Below, in pieces: positions 26,778-35,674 of a stretch of 64,000 nt of DNA; the stretch's first letter is position 1, and each line of letters opens with the position of its first letter. Origin of the DNA: Kitasatospora cinereorecta. GTDB lineage: Bacteria; Actinomycetota; Actinomycetes; Streptomycetales; Streptomycetaceae. The position numbers were made by a program, and so were the translations under genes. The notes under the pieces were generated by a model. It saw only the letters and a list, made by a program, of their open reading frames with translations. It made no database searches and was not told the origin of the DNA. The stretch lies in NCBI RefSeq assembly GCF_024172095.1, contig NZ_JAMZDX010000003.1:1412120-1476119 (forward strand), in the 5' to 3' direction.

Positions 26778-26846
26778 GGGGCGCGGGCAGCCGCGCGCGG
26801 CGGAAGGGCGCACACCGCGGCCGCCTCGCGTGGCTGCCCGCGCCCC
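26778..26846. repeat. Perfect 15-bp inverted repeat between murD and ftsW
   Basis: GGGGCGCGGGCAGCC (26778-26792) is repeated exactly in inverted form at 26832-26846, with a 39-nt GC-rich loop that itself can fold. Both flanking genes run rightward, so the structure may attenuate or end transcription after murD, or protect the upstream message. Confidence 0.75.
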
Positions 26847-26874
26847 TCGGGTTCACGCAACGAGGGGGAGCAGG

Positions 26875-28251
26875 GTGGCGGGAGAGGGTAAGGCGGGTAC
26901 GGCCGCGCGGCCCGAGGAGCTGCAGCTGATCTCCGCGACCACCACCACCTTCAAGTCGGCCGGGCCGGTGGCGCGGGCGCGGGCGTTCCGGGAGCGGTTC
27001 GCCGACCTGCTGGGGCGGCCCCTGACGCCGTACTACCTGATCCTGGGCTCCACCCTGCTGCTGGTGGTGCTGGGCCTGGTGATGGTGTTCTCCGCGTCGC
27101 AGAACGTCGTGGTCGAGTACGGCCTGCCGATCACGTTCTTCTTCCGCAAGCAGCTGGTCGCCGCCATGCTCGGCGCCGCGCTGGCGGTGGTGCTGGCCAA
27201 GATGCCGGTCCGCCTGCACCGGACGATCGTCTACCCGCTGCTGTTCGGCGTGGTGGCGGCGCTGGTGCTGGTCGCCATCCCGGGCATCGGCACCAAGGTC
27301 AACGGCAACCGGAACTGGATCAGCCTCGGCTTCTTCCAGATCCAGCCCTCGGAGTTCGCCAAGCTGGCGCTGCTGCTGTGGGGCGCCGACCTGCTCGCCC
27401 GCAAGCAGCGGACCCACATGCTCGACCAGTGGAAGCACCTGCTGGTGCCGCTGGTGCCGGGCACCGTGGTGCTGATGATGCTGATCATGATCGGCGGCGA
27501 CATGGGCACCACCATGGTGCTGGTCGCCATGCTGTTCGGGCTGCTGTGGATGGTCGGCGCGCCGCTGCGGCTGTTCGGCGCGACCCTGGGCATCGCGGTG
27601 GTGGCGTGCACCGCCCTGATCATCACGGTGCCGCACCGGCTCGACCGGCTGGGCTGCGTCGGGGTCACCAAGCCCGACCCCAACCTGAACTGCTTCCAGG
27701 CCCTGCACGGCCTCTACGCCTTCGCGGCCGGCGGCCCGTTCGGCTCCGGACTGGGCGCCGGCGTGGAGAAGTGGGGCCAGCTGCCCGAGGCGCAGACCGA
27801 CTTCATCTTCGCCGCCACCGGCGAGGAGCTCGGTCTGGTGGGGACGCTGTCGGTGCTCGCCCTCTTCGCGGCACTAGGCTACGCGGGTATCCGAGTGGCC
27901 CTCGGCACGAAGGATCCCTTCGTCAGGTACGCGGCGGGCGCCGCCACCACGTGGATCATGGCTCAGGCCGTGGTCAACCTGGGATCGGCGCTCGGGCTCC
28001 TCCCCATCGCGGGAGTGCCCCTGCCGCTGTTCTCCTACGGCGGGTCCGCCATGCTGTCGGCCATGTGCGCCATCGGGGTACTGCTGTGCTTCGCCCGCAG
28101 CACCCCGGCGGCCAAGGCAGCCCTGGCTGCCCGGCCCCGTCGACTGCGGAGAGGGGCCAACGCCCGGCTCAGGCCCGTCCTGGCCCGGGTGCTGCCACGA
28201 CGTAAAACCACAGTGCGCAGGGCCGGCGGGCCCAAGCGCAGGGAGCGGTGA
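26875..28251 (+). CDS. ftsW: Septal peptidoglycan polymerase FtsW (SEDS family)
   Basis: SEDS glycosyltransferase that polymerises lipid II at the septum with FtsI. The 458 residues have about ten membrane helices, from YLILGSTLLLVVLGLVMVF onward. The SEDS signatures include NGNRNWISLGFFQIQPSEFAK, the long extracytoplasmic loop with EAQTDFIFAATGEELG, and PLPLFSYGGSAML. The C-terminal tail is strongly basic. GTG 26875 with GAGGGGGAG upstream is favoured over an in-frame codon at 26830 inside the inverted repeat. The stop is 6 nt before murG. Confidence 0.94.
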   Translation: MAGEGKAGTAARPEELQLISATTTTFKSAGPVARARAFRERFADLLGRPLTPYYLILGSTLLLVVLGLVMVFSASQNVVVEYGLPITFFFRKQLVAAMLGAALAVVLAKMPVRLHRTIVYPLLFGVVAALVLVAIPGIGTKVNGNRNWISLGFFQIQPSEFAKLALLLWGADLLARKQRTHMLDQWKHLLVPLVPGTVVLMMLIMIGGDMGTTMVLVAMLFGLLWMVGAPLRLFGATLGIAVVACTALIITVPHRLDRLGCVGVTKPDPNLNCFQALHGLYAFAAGGPFGSGLGAGVEKWGQLPEAQTDFIFAATGEELGLVGTLSVLALFAALGYAGIRVALGTKDPFVRYAAGAATTWIMAQAVVNLGSALGLLPIAGVPLPLFSYGGSAMLSAMCAIGVLLCFARSTPAAKAALAARPRRLRRGANARLRPVLARVLPRRKTTVRRAGGPKRRER

Positions 28252-28257
28252 ATTTCG

Positions 28258-29364
28258 GTGCATGTCGTACTCGCCGGCGGCGGTACCGCCGGTCACATCG
28301 AGCCGGCCATGGCCCTCGCGGACGCGCTCCGCAGGCACGACCCGACCATCGGGATCACCGCCCTGGGCACCGAACGCGGCCTGGAGACCCGGCTGGTGCC
28401 GGAGCGCGGCTACGAGCTGGCACTGATCCCGGCCGTCCCGCTGCCGCGCAAGCCCACCCCCGAGCTGATCACCGTCCCGGGCCGGCTGCGCGGCACCGTG
28501 CGGGCCGCCCAGGACATCATCGAGCGGGTCAACGCCGACGCGGTGGTCGGCTTCGGCGGCTACGTCGCGATGCCCGCCTACCTGGCCGCCAAGCGCGCCG
28601 GGGTGCCGATCGTGGTCCACGAGGCCAACGCCCGGCCCGGCCTGGCCAACAAGATCGGCGCCCGGTACACCGACTTCGTCGCGGTCTCCACGCCCGACTC
28701 CAAGCTGCGCGACTCGCAGTACATCGGCATCCCGCTGCGCCGCACCATCGCCACCCTGGACCGCAACGCGGTCCGCCCGGAGGCCCGGCACTACTTCGGC
28801 CTCGACCAGCGGCTGCCCACCCTGCTGGTCTCCGGCGGCTCGCAGGGCGCCCGCCGGCTGAACGAGACGGTCCAGGCCATCGCGCCCCGGCTGCAGCAGT
28901 ACGGGGTGCAGATCCTGCACGCGGTCGGCCCGAAGAACGAGCTGCCGCAGATCGACGACATCCCCGGGATGCCGCCGTACCGCGTGCTGCCGTACCTGGA
29001 CCGGATGGACCTGGCCTACGCGGCGGCCGACATGATGCTCTGCCGGGCCGGCGCGATGACCGTCGCCGAGCTGGCCGCGGTCGGCCTGCCGGCCGCCTTC
29101 GTGCCGCTGCCGATCGGCAACGGTGAGCAGCGGCTGAACGCCCAGCCGATGGTGAAGGCGGGCGGCGGCCTGCTGGTGGACGACGCCGAGCTGACCCCGG
29201 ACTGGGTGCTGCGCAACGTGCTGCCGGTGCTGACCGACCCGGGCCGGCTGTGGGACATGAGCCGGGCCGCCGCCGAGTTCGGCCGCCGGGACGCCGACGA
29301 CCTGCTGGTGCGGATGGTCTACCAGGCCATCGAGGCAGCCCGCGGCGGCCGCCGGCGTGGCTGA
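28258..29364 (+). CDS. murG: Lipid II synthase MurG
   Basis: Peripheral membrane GT-B glycosyltransferase that adds GlcNAc to lipid I. The 368 residues open with HVVLAGGGTAGHIEPAMALA, the glycine-rich lipid/UDP loop, then GFGGYVAMPAYLAA and VVHEANARPGLANK. The C-terminal domain has LLVSGGSQGARRLNE and the UDP-GlcNAc site MLCRAGAMTVAELAAVGLPA. GTG 28258 lies 6 nt after the ftsW stop. It overlaps ftsQ by 8 nt. Confidence 0.96.
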   Translation: MHVVLAGGGTAGHIEPAMALADALRRHDPTIGITALGTERGLETRLVPERGYELALIPAVPLPRKPTPELITVPGRLRGTVRAAQDIIERVNADAVVGFGGYVAMPAYLAAKRAGVPIVVHEANARPGLANKIGARYTDFVAVSTPDSKLRDSQYIGIPLRRTIATLDRNAVRPEARHYFGLDQRLPTLLVSGGSQGARRLNETVQAIAPRLQQYGVQILHAVGPKNELPQIDDIPGMPPYRVLPYLDRMDLAYAAADMMLCRAGAMTVAELAAVGLPAAFVPLPIGNGEQRLNAQPMVKAGGGLLVDDAELTPDWVLRNVLPVLTDPGRLWDMSRAAAEFGRRDADDLLVRMVYQAIEAARGGRRRG

Positions 29365-30133
29365 CCGCCCCGGGGACCGGGACCCGCTGGAGGAGTACGG
29401 GGAGGAGCAGCGCCCTCCCCGGCTCCGCCTGTCCCGGCGCGGCATGGCGGTGGTGACCGGCTTCGTCGCGCTGGTGGTGGGCACGCTCGGCTGGCTGGTG
29501 TTCTTCTCCTCGGCGCTGGAGGTGCGCGGGGTCGCCGTCCAGGGCCTGGACAGCGGGCGGCTCAGCCAGGACGAGGTGGCCGGCGCGCTCGGCCCGCTGA
29601 AGCACGGTCCGCTGGCCCGGGTCGACCTGGCCGAGGCGGAGCACCGGGTGTCCGCCGTGCCGCGGGTGGCCAAGGTCGAGGTGTGGCGCGGCTGGCCGCA
29701 CACGCTGCGGGTGAAGGTGACCGAGCGCAGGCCGGTCGCCGCGATCCACACCGACGACGGGAAGTTCGTCCAGGTCGACGCGGGCGGTGTCGAATTCGCC
29801 ACCGAGGAAAAGCCGCCGGACGGCGTGCCGGTGGTGGAGCTTCAGCTCGGTCAGCCTGCGAACGACGCGCTGCCGGTGTTCGACCGCGCCCTGTTGGTGC
29901 GGTCCGCGGTGACGGTGGCGGCGGGTCTGCCGCCGGACGTCGCCAAGCAGGCGGGTTCGCTCAAGGTGCTGAGTTACGACGACATCCGGCTGCAACTGGC
30001 GAACGGCGCGACCATTCGCTGGGGGAGTGCCGAGCGGACCGATCGCAAGGCGCGGGTGCTGACCGCGTTGCTCGGCCGGAAGGCCGCGAATTATGACGTG
30101 AGTGCGCCGGATGCACCGGCTGTGTCGGGATGA
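29357..30133 (+). CDS. ftsQ: Cell division protein FtsQ (DivIB), POTRA domain
   Basis: Bitopic divisome protein of 258 residues. A short acidic/basic cytoplasmic segment is followed by a membrane helix (about 31-51, AVVTGFVALVVGTLGWLVFF), the POTRA domain (about 55-125, LEVRGVAVQGLDSG to VKVTERRPVA) and the FtsQ beta domain. The GTG start lies inside the end of murG. It scaffolds FtsL and the septal synthases. 252 nt of promoter region follow before ftsZ. Confidence 0.93.
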   Translation: MADRPGDRDPLEEYGEEQRPPRLRLSRRGMAVVTGFVALVVGTLGWLVFFSSALEVRGVAVQGLDSGRLSQDEVAGALGPLKHGPLARVDLAEAEHRVSAVPRVAKVEVWRGWPHTLRVKVTERRPVAAIHTDDGKFVQVDAGGVEFATEEKPPDGVPVVELQLGQPANDALPVFDRALLVRSAVTVAAGLPPDVAKQAGSLKVLSYDDIRLQLANGATIRWGSAERTDRKARVLTALLGRKAANYDVSAPDAPAVSG

Positions 30134-30244
30134 TCCGGTAAGTTCTGTGTGGTCGTCACCCCGATGTGCTCGTCACCCCGGTGTCAGTGCGGGGGCGATG
30201 ATCACATAGGCTCAAAAGAAAAAAGGGAAGCGCGGCGTTGTTCA

Positions 30245-30273
30245 TTGAACGCGCGCCGATTGCGACCTACTGT
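30245..30273 (+). promoter_or_regulatory. Candidate ftsZ promoter
   Basis: TTGAAC (30245-30250), 17-nt spacer, TACTGT (30268-30273), about 105 nt before the ftsZ start. Another -10-like TAGGCT is at 30207-30212 without a good -35. Streptomyces ftsZ is known to have several promoters, one raised during sporulation. Three GTGTC motifs (the complement of the WhiA core GACAC) lie at 30181, 30277 and 30290. Confidence 0.6.
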
Positions 30274-30323
30274 CCTGTGTCACCAGGCTGTGTCCCACAG
30301 TGATGTGACAGAGGTACAGCCCC

Positions 30324-30348
30324 AACCCTAAAGGTCAAGTTTAGGGTT
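30324..30348 (+). promoter_or_regulatory. Stem-loop in the ftsZ leader
   Basis: AACCCTAAA and TTTAGGGTT form a perfect 9-bp stem around a 7-nt loop (GGTCAAG), ending 37 nt before the ftsZ GTG. It is AT-rich against its surroundings and would be in the transcript from the promoter at 30245. It may affect message stability or translation, or bind a protein as DNA. Confidence 0.65.
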
Positions 30349-30385
30349 CGGGTTTTCCGGAAATCCGAGGCGAGAGGCCTTCGAC

Positions 30386-31588
30386 GTGGCAGCACCCCAG
30401 AACTACCTCGCGGTCATCAAGGTCGTCGGCATCGGCGGCGGTGGTGTCAACGCCATCAACCGGATGATCGAGGTCGGGCTCAAGGGCGTCGAGTTCATCG
30501 CGATCAACACCGATGCGCAGGCGCTGCTGATGAGCGACGCCGACGTGAAGCTGGACGTGGGCCGCGAGCTCACCCGCGGCCTCGGTGCCGGAGCCAACCC
30601 GGAGGTCGGCCGCAAGGCCGCCGAGGACCACCGCGAGGAGATCGAGGAGGTCCTCAAGGGGGCCGACATGGTCTTCGTCACCGCCGGCGAGGGCGGCGGC
30701 ACCGGCACCGGCGGCGCGCCGGTGGTGGCCAACATCGCCCGCTCGCTCGGCGCCCTGACCATCGGCGTGGTCACCCGCCCGTTCACCTTCGAGGGCCGCC
30801 GCCGCGCCAACCAGGCCGAGGACGGCATCGCCTCGCTGCGCGAGCAGGTCGACACCCTGATCGTCATCCCCAACGACCGCCTGCTGTCCATCTCGGACCG
30901 CCAGGTGTCGGTGCTGGACGCGTTCCGCTCCGCCGACCAGGTGCTGCTCTCCGGTGTCCAGGGCATCACCGACCTGATCACCACCCCGGGCCTGATCAAC
31001 CTGGACTTCGCCGACGTCAAGTCGGTCATGTCGGACGCCGGTTCCGCCCTGATGGGCATCGGCTCCGCCCGCGGCGAGGACCGTGCCAAGGCGGCCGCCG
31101 TGATGGCGATCTCCTCGCCGCTGCTGGAGGCCTCCATCGACGGCGCCCGCGGCGTGCTGCTCTCCATCTCCGGCGGTTCCGACCTCGGCCTCTTCGAGAT
31201 CAACGAGGCGGCCCAGCTGGTCAGCGAGGCGGCCCACCCCGAGGCGAACATCATCTTCGGTGCCGTCATCGACGACGCGCTCGGCGACGAGGTGCGGGTC
31301 ACCGTCATCGCCGCGGGCTTCGACGGCGGCCAGCCGCCGGCGATCGTCCGCGAGCCGGTGGTCAAGGCCAACACCGCCCCGGCGACCACCCCGGAGCGTC
31401 CGGCCGGCCGCCCCTCCTACGGTGCGATCGGCTCGGTGACCTCCCGTCCGGAGGAGTCGGCCCGCACGTCGGAGTCCCCGGCCCCGGTCACCACCGCCTC
31501 GCCGGTGCCGCCGCAGGTCCAGCCGGTGCGTCAGCCGTTCGTGGAGAGCCCCGCCGAGGAGCTCGACGTCCCCGATTTCCTCAAGTGA
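30386..31588 (+). CDS. ftsZ: Cell division GTPase FtsZ
   Basis: Tubulin-like GTPase forming the cytokinetic Z-ring; 400 residues. GTP-binding parts: VVGIGGGGVNAINRMI at the N-terminus, GEGGGTGTGGAPVV around 101-114, FTFEGRRR, and NLDFADVKSVM with the T7 synergy loop. A variable linker (about 320-392) precedes the C-terminal peptide ELDVPDFLK, the site used by SepF and FtsW. GTG 30386 is the only start giving the standard N-terminus. The stop overlaps pgeF by 4 nt. Confidence 0.98.
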   Translation: MAAPQNYLAVIKVVGIGGGGVNAINRMIEVGLKGVEFIAINTDAQALLMSDADVKLDVGRELTRGLGAGANPEVGRKAAEDHREEIEEVLKGADMVFVTAGEGGGTGTGGAPVVANIARSLGALTIGVVTRPFTFEGRRRANQAEDGIASLREQVDTLIVIPNDRLLSISDRQVSVLDAFRSADQVLLSGVQGITDLITTPGLINLDFADVKSVMSDAGSALMGIGSARGEDRAKAAAVMAISSPLLEASIDGARGVLLSISGGSDLGLFEINEAAQLVSEAAHPEANIIFGAVIDDALGDEVRVTVIAAGFDGGQPPAIVREPVVKANTAPATTPERPAGRPSYGAIGSVTSRPEESARTSESPAPVTTASPVPPQVQPVRQPFVESPAEELDVPDFLK

Positions 31589-32316
31589 TCCGTCACGACG
31601 TGCACGGTGCTCACTTCGCCTTCACCGATCGGTGGGGCGGGGTGAGCACCGTGCCGTACGGGGAGCTCAACCTCGGTGGCGCGGTGGGCGACGACCCCGG
31701 AGCCGTCCGGAAGAACCGTTTCCTCGCCGCCCGGGAGCTCGGGCTCGACCCCGCCGACGTGGTCTGGATGAACCAGGTGCACGGCGCGGAGGTGGCCGTG
31801 GTGACGGAGCGGCAGCGCGACGGCGAGGCCCCGACCGTGGACGCCGTGGTCACCGACCGCCCGCTGGCCCTGGCCGTGCTGACCGCCGACTGCACCCCGG
31901 TGCTGCTGGCCGACCCGGTCGCCGGGATCGCCGGCGCCGCCCACGCGGGCCGGCCCGGCCTGGCCGCCGGAGTGGTCCCGGCCGTGGTCGCGGCCATGCG
32001 GGAACTCGGCGCGGCCCCCGAGCGGATCACCGCCGCCACCGGCCCCGCCGTCTGCGGCCGCTGCTACGAGGTGCCCGCCGCCCTGCGCGCCGAGGTCGCC
32101 GCCGCGGTGCCCGCCGCCTGGAGCGAGACCTCCTGGGGCACCCCGGCGCTGGACGTGGCCGCGGGCGTGGCCGCGCAGCTCGCCGAGGCGGGCGTGACCA
32201 CCGTGCTGCGCTCCCCCGTCTGCACCCTCGAATCCGCCGACCACTTCTCCTACCGCCGCGAGCAGCGGACCGGGCGGCTCGCGAGCTACGTCTGGTTGGG
32301 CCCCGATCACTCATGA
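31585..32316 (+). CDS. pgeF: PgeF/YfiH laccase-domain protein
   Basis: 243-residue protein of the YfiH multicopper-oxidase-like family; members act as peptidoglycan editing factor and purine nucleoside phosphorylase/deaminase. Metal-ligand regions: MNQVHGAEV, VLTADCTPVLLAD and AAHAGRPGLAAG, where the usual HAGWRG is HAGRPG. It overlaps ftsZ and yggS by 4 nt at each end, so it is made together with the division proteins. Confidence 0.9.
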   Translation: MIRHDVHGAHFAFTDRWGGVSTVPYGELNLGGAVGDDPGAVRKNRFLAARELGLDPADVVWMNQVHGAEVAVVTERQRDGEAPTVDAVVTDRPLALAVLTADCTPVLLADPVAGIAGAAHAGRPGLAAGVVPAVVAAMRELGAAPERITAATGPAVCGRCYEVPAALRAEVAAAVPAAWSETSWGTPALDVAAGVAAQLAEAGVTTVLRSPVCTLESADHFSYRREQRTGRLASYVWLGPDHS

Positions 32317-33101
32317 CGAACGACATCTACGGTCCGTTCCCGGGCAGCCGGGACTGGCTCGCCGCACTGACGGAGGGCCAGCGGGCCCGGTACGAGGAGC
32401 TCGGCACCAACCTGGAGGTGGTGCAGCGGCGGATCGCCGACGCCTGCGCCGCCGCCGGCCGCGCCCGGGACGAGGTGACCCTGGTCGTGGTCACCAAGAC
32501 CTACCCGGCCGAGGACACCGCCCTGCTGGCCGGACTCGGCGTCACCGACGTCGCGGAGAACCGCGACCAGGACGCCGCCCCCAAGGCGGAGACCTGCGTT
32601 GACCTGCCCTTGACCTGGCACTTCGTCGGTCAACTCCAGACCAACAAGGTGCGGTCGGTGATCCGCTACGCGGACCGGGTCCACTCGGTGGACCGGGCCC
32701 GGCTGGTGGAGTCGCTGGCCGCCGCGGTGGAGCGGGCCGAACGCGCCCCGCTCGGCTGCCTGGTGCAGGTCGCCCTCGACAAGGAGCCCGGCGAGGGCTC
32801 GCACCGCGCCGGAGTGGCGCCCGGGGAGGTCGCCGCACTGGCCGACCTGATCGCCGACACGCCCGGGCTGCGCCTGGACGGTGTGATGACGGTCGCTCCG
32901 CTGGCCGGCCCGCTGGCCGGGGATCCGGCGGCCGCCTTCGACCGCTTCGCGGAAATCGCAAGCACCCTGCGCGGGGCCCATCCGACTGCCACGATGGTTT
33001 CGGCGGGCATGAGCGGCGACCTGGAGCAGGCGATCGCCGCGGGAGCGACACATGTACGCGTCGGTACGGCGGTGCTCGGAGTGCGGTCACCGCTCCGGTA
33101 A
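32313..33101 (+). CDS. YggS-family PLP homeostasis protein
   Basis: 262-residue TIM-barrel protein binding pyridoxal phosphate; members help PLP and amino-acid homeostasis. The PLP lysine is in LVVVTKTYPAED, followed by AENRDQDAAPKA (family usually ENYVQE), WHFVGQLQTNKVR, HSVDRARLVE, DGVMTVAP and VSAGMSGDLEQAIAAGATHVRVGTAV-type phosphate-binding residues. ATG 32313 overlaps the pgeF stop. The conserved neighbour sepF follows after 213 nt. Confidence 0.92.
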   Translation: MTNDIYGPFPGSRDWLAALTEGQRARYEELGTNLEVVQRRIADACAAAGRARDEVTLVVVTKTYPAEDTALLAGLGVTDVAENRDQDAAPKAETCVDLPLTWHFVGQLQTNKVRSVIRYADRVHSVDRARLVESLAAAVERAERAPLGCLVQVALDKEPGEGSHRAGVAPGEVAALADLIADTPGLRLDGVMTVAPLAGPLAGDPAAAFDRFAEIASTLRGAHPTATMVSAGMSGDLEQAIAAGATHVRVGTAVLGVRSPLR

Positions 33102-33314
33102 CGTCACCAGGTAGTAGATCACACTGCAAGACAAAATAGGACAGAACCTAGCAGCTCATCGGCTCGCTGGGAACCGTGGATCGCATCTCCGCACCGACCT
33201 CCCCGACCTGACGGCCCATCGGCCCGAGCGGACGTGAGGGGCGCGCGGAATCCGCAGACGCCAAGGCCGTCGTCGGAGCCGATCCACCACGAATCGAGCG
33301 GAGGAGACGGGAGC

Positions 33315-33935
33315 ATGGCCGGCGCAATGCGCAAGATGGCGGTCTACCTCGGCCTCGTGGAGGACGAGACCTACGACGGCCAGGGGTACGACCCCGACGA
33401 CGACTACGACGCCGACCCGGAGCCGATCCGCACCGGGCGGACCGAGGACCTGCGCGGCGCGTCCGCGGCGGCGGCGGCGCCCGCCGCCGTGCCGGCGCCC
33501 GCCGTCCAGATCGCGCCCCAGCCGGTGCCGGCCGCGGTGCCGATCCGGCAGGAGTCCCCGCGGATGGCACCAGTGTCGTCCATCACACCCGACCGCCGCC
33601 AGAACGTGGAGAAGAGCGCCCCGGTGATCATGCCCAAGGTAGTGAACGAACGAGAGCCCTACCGCATCACCACGCTGCACCCCCGGACCTACAACGAGGC
33701 CCGTACCATCGGGGAACAGTTCCGCGACGGGACCCCCGTGATCATGAATTTGACCGAGATGGACGACACGGACGCCAAGCGGCTCGTAGACTTCGCGGCT
33801 GGACTCGTCTTCGGCCTGCACGGCAGTATCGAGCGAGTGACGCAGAAGGTGTTCCTGCTGTCGCCTGCTAACGTCGATGTCACGGCGGAGGACAAGGCTC
33901 GGATCGCCGAGGGTGGGTTCTTCAACCAGAGCTGA
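33315..33935 (+). CDS. sepF: Cell division protein SepF
   Basis: 206-residue FtsZ-membrane anchor. The N-terminal amphipathic helix MAGAMRKMAVYLGLVED is the membrane-targeting part. An acidic stretch and an alanine/proline linker (to about 100) lead to the SepF core (about 110-200) with TLHPRTYNEARTIGEQFRDG and the dimer segment RLVDFAAGLVFGLHG. ATG 33315 with GAGGAGACGGGAG upstream is favoured over the longer open frame. The 213-nt upstream gap has an AT-rich stretch near 33120-33150 that could be a promoter. Confidence 0.95.
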   Translation: MAGAMRKMAVYLGLVEDETYDGQGYDPDDDYDADPEPIRTGRTEDLRGASAAAAAPAAVPAPAVQIAPQPVPAAVPIRQESPRMAPVSSITPDRRQNVEKSAPVIMPKVVNEREPYRITTLHPRTYNEARTIGEQFRDGTPVIMNLTEMDDTDAKRLVDFAAGLVFGLHGSIERVTQKVFLLSPANVDVTAEDKARIAEGGFFNQS

Positions 33936-34010
33936 CCCGGCCACGACGTTACGTGTGGATCGAGCGACGGTGTGTCATGACGGGACGTCGGCCAGGGAGA
34001 GGGAGACGCG

Positions 34011-34301
34011 ATGGGGATCGTCGGATCGGTGCTCTACTGGGTGCTGACCGTGTTCCTGCTGATCCTGCTCTTCAGGCTCGTCATGGACTGGGTCTTCCAG
34101 TTCGCCCGCTCGTGGCGTCCCGGCAAGGCCATGGTCGTGGTGCTGGAGGCCACGTACACTGTCACGGATCCACCGCTCAAGCTTCTTCGGCGCTTCATCC
34201 CGCCGTTGCGTCTCGGGGGCGTGGCACTCGACCTGTCCTTCTTCGTACTGATGATCATTGTGTATGTCCTGATCTCGCTCGTGCGGTCCCTGTCGTTCTG
34301 A
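34011..34301 (+). CDS. YggT-family membrane protein
   Basis: 96-residue protein with two membrane helices (about 4-24 and 72-92) flanking the conserved TDPPLKLLRRFIPPLRLGGVA segment. YggT proteins are regularly found between sepF and divIVA in actinobacteria and are thought to have an envelope or osmotic role. ATG 34011 has GGGAGACG upstream. Confidence 0.9.
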   Translation: MGIVGSVLYWVLTVFLLILLFRLVMDWVFQFARSWRPGKAMVVVLEATYTVTDPPLKLLRRFIPPLRLGGVALDLSFFVLMIIVYVLISLVRSLSF

Positions 34302-34350
34302 GCGATACGGCAGGATTCCGGAGTGCCGACGATCACGTTGAGGTGAAGAG

Positions 34351-35664
34351 ATGCCATTGACCCCCGAGGACGTTCGGAACAAGCAGTTCACGACCGTCCG
34401 GCTTCGCGAAGGCTATGACGAGGACGAGGTCGATGCCTTCCTCGACGAGGTCGAAGCCGAGCTGACCCGCCTGCTGCGCGAGAACGAGGACCTGCGCGCC
34501 AAGCTGGCCGCCGCCACGCGTGCCGCCGCGCAGAACCAGGCCAACATGCGCAAGGAGCAGGCGCAGCAGGACGCCCGCCCCGGCGCCCCGGTGCCCGCCG
34601 CCATATCCGGCCCGCCGGTGCCCGGCCAGCAGCAGGGCCCCGGTCCCCAGCAGATGGGTGGCCCGCAGCAGATGGGCGGCCCGCAGCAGGGCATGGGCAA
34701 CCAGCCGCTCGGCCTGCCGTCCGGCGCCCCGCAGCTCCCGCCCGGCCCGGGCGCGCAGATGCCCCAGCAGATGGGTCAGCCGCAGCAGATGGGCCAGACC
34801 ATGGGCGGCCAGCAGCAGCTGGTCCAGCCGATGGGCGGCCAGATGCTGCAGCCGATGGGCGGCCCGATGGGCCAGCCGCAGATGGGTCAGCCGCAGATGG
34901 GCCAGACCATGGGCGGCCAGCAGCAGCTCGCCCCGATGGGCGGCCCCATGCAGCAGATGGGCGGCCCGATGGGCGGTCCCATGGGCGGCCCGCAGCAGGG
35001 CCCCGGTGGCGACAGCGCCGCCCGAGTCCTCGCGCTCGCGCAGCAGACCGCCGACCAGGCGATCTCCGAGGCCCGTTCCGAGGCCAACAAGATCGTCGGC
35101 GAGGCCCGCAGCCGCGCCGAGGGCCTGGAGCGGGACGCCCGGTCCAAGGCCGACGCCCTGGAGCGGGACGCGCAGGAGAAGCACCGCGTGGCGATGGGCT
35201 CCCTGGAGTCCGCCCGCGCGACGCTGGAGCGCAAGGTCGAGGACCTGCGCGCCTTCGAGCGCGAGTACCGCACCCGCCTGAAGTCGTACCTGGAGACCCA
35301 GCTGCGCCAGCTGGAGTCGCAGGCCGACGACTCGCTCGCCCCGCCGCGGATCCCCGCCACCGCCTCGCTGCCGCCGGCGTCCTCGTCGGCGATGGCTCCG
35401 GCCGGCGCCTCCACGATGAGTTCCGCCCCGAGCTTCGGCGGTCAGAGCTCCTTCGGCGGCGGCAACCCGAGCTTCGGCGGCCAGAGCTCCTTCGGCTCCA
35501 CCCCGAGCTTCGGCCAGCCGGGCGGCAGCAACGGCGCCCCGCAGATGGCTCCCGCCGGGATGACCCAGCCGATGGCCGCGGTCCGTCCGCAGCCGCCGCA
35601 GCCGATGCAGCAGGCTCCCGCGCCGATGCGGGGCTTCCTCATCGACGAGGACGGCGACAACTAA
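34351..35664 (+). CDS. divIVA: Polar growth protein DivIVA (Wag31)
   Basis: Coiled-coil scaffold that marks hyphal tips and directs polar wall growth; 437 residues. The N-terminal lipid-binding domain LTPEDVRNKQF through the first coiled coil ends near 75. A very long linker of MGGPQ/QQMG repeats (about 80-225) follows, then the second coiled coil (about 225-335, rich in EARSEANKIVGEARSRAEGL-type heptads) and a Ser/Gly/Phe/Pro tail (SFGG repeats) ending GFLIDEDGDN. ATG 34351 has GAGGTGAAGAG upstream. It is the last gene of the cluster, followed by a strong terminator. Confidence 0.96.
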   Translation: MPLTPEDVRNKQFTTVRLREGYDEDEVDAFLDEVEAELTRLLRENEDLRAKLAAATRAAAQNQANMRKEQAQQDARPGAPVPAAISGPPVPGQQQGPGPQQMGGPQQMGGPQQGMGNQPLGLPSGAPQLPPGPGAQMPQQMGQPQQMGQTMGGQQQLVQPMGGQMLQPMGGPMGQPQMGQPQMGQTMGGQQQLAPMGGPMQQMGGPMGGPMGGPQQGPGGDSAARVLALAQQTADQAISEARSEANKIVGEARSRAEGLERDARSKADALERDAQEKHRVAMGSLESARATLERKVEDLRAFEREYRTRLKSYLETQLRQLESQADDSLAPPRIPATASLPPASSSAMAPAGASTMSSAPSFGGQSSFGGGNPSFGGQSSFGSTPSFGQPGGSNGAPQMAPAGMTQPMAAVRPQPPQPMQQAPAPMRGFLIDEDGDN

Positions 35665-35674
35665 GCAGGACCTT

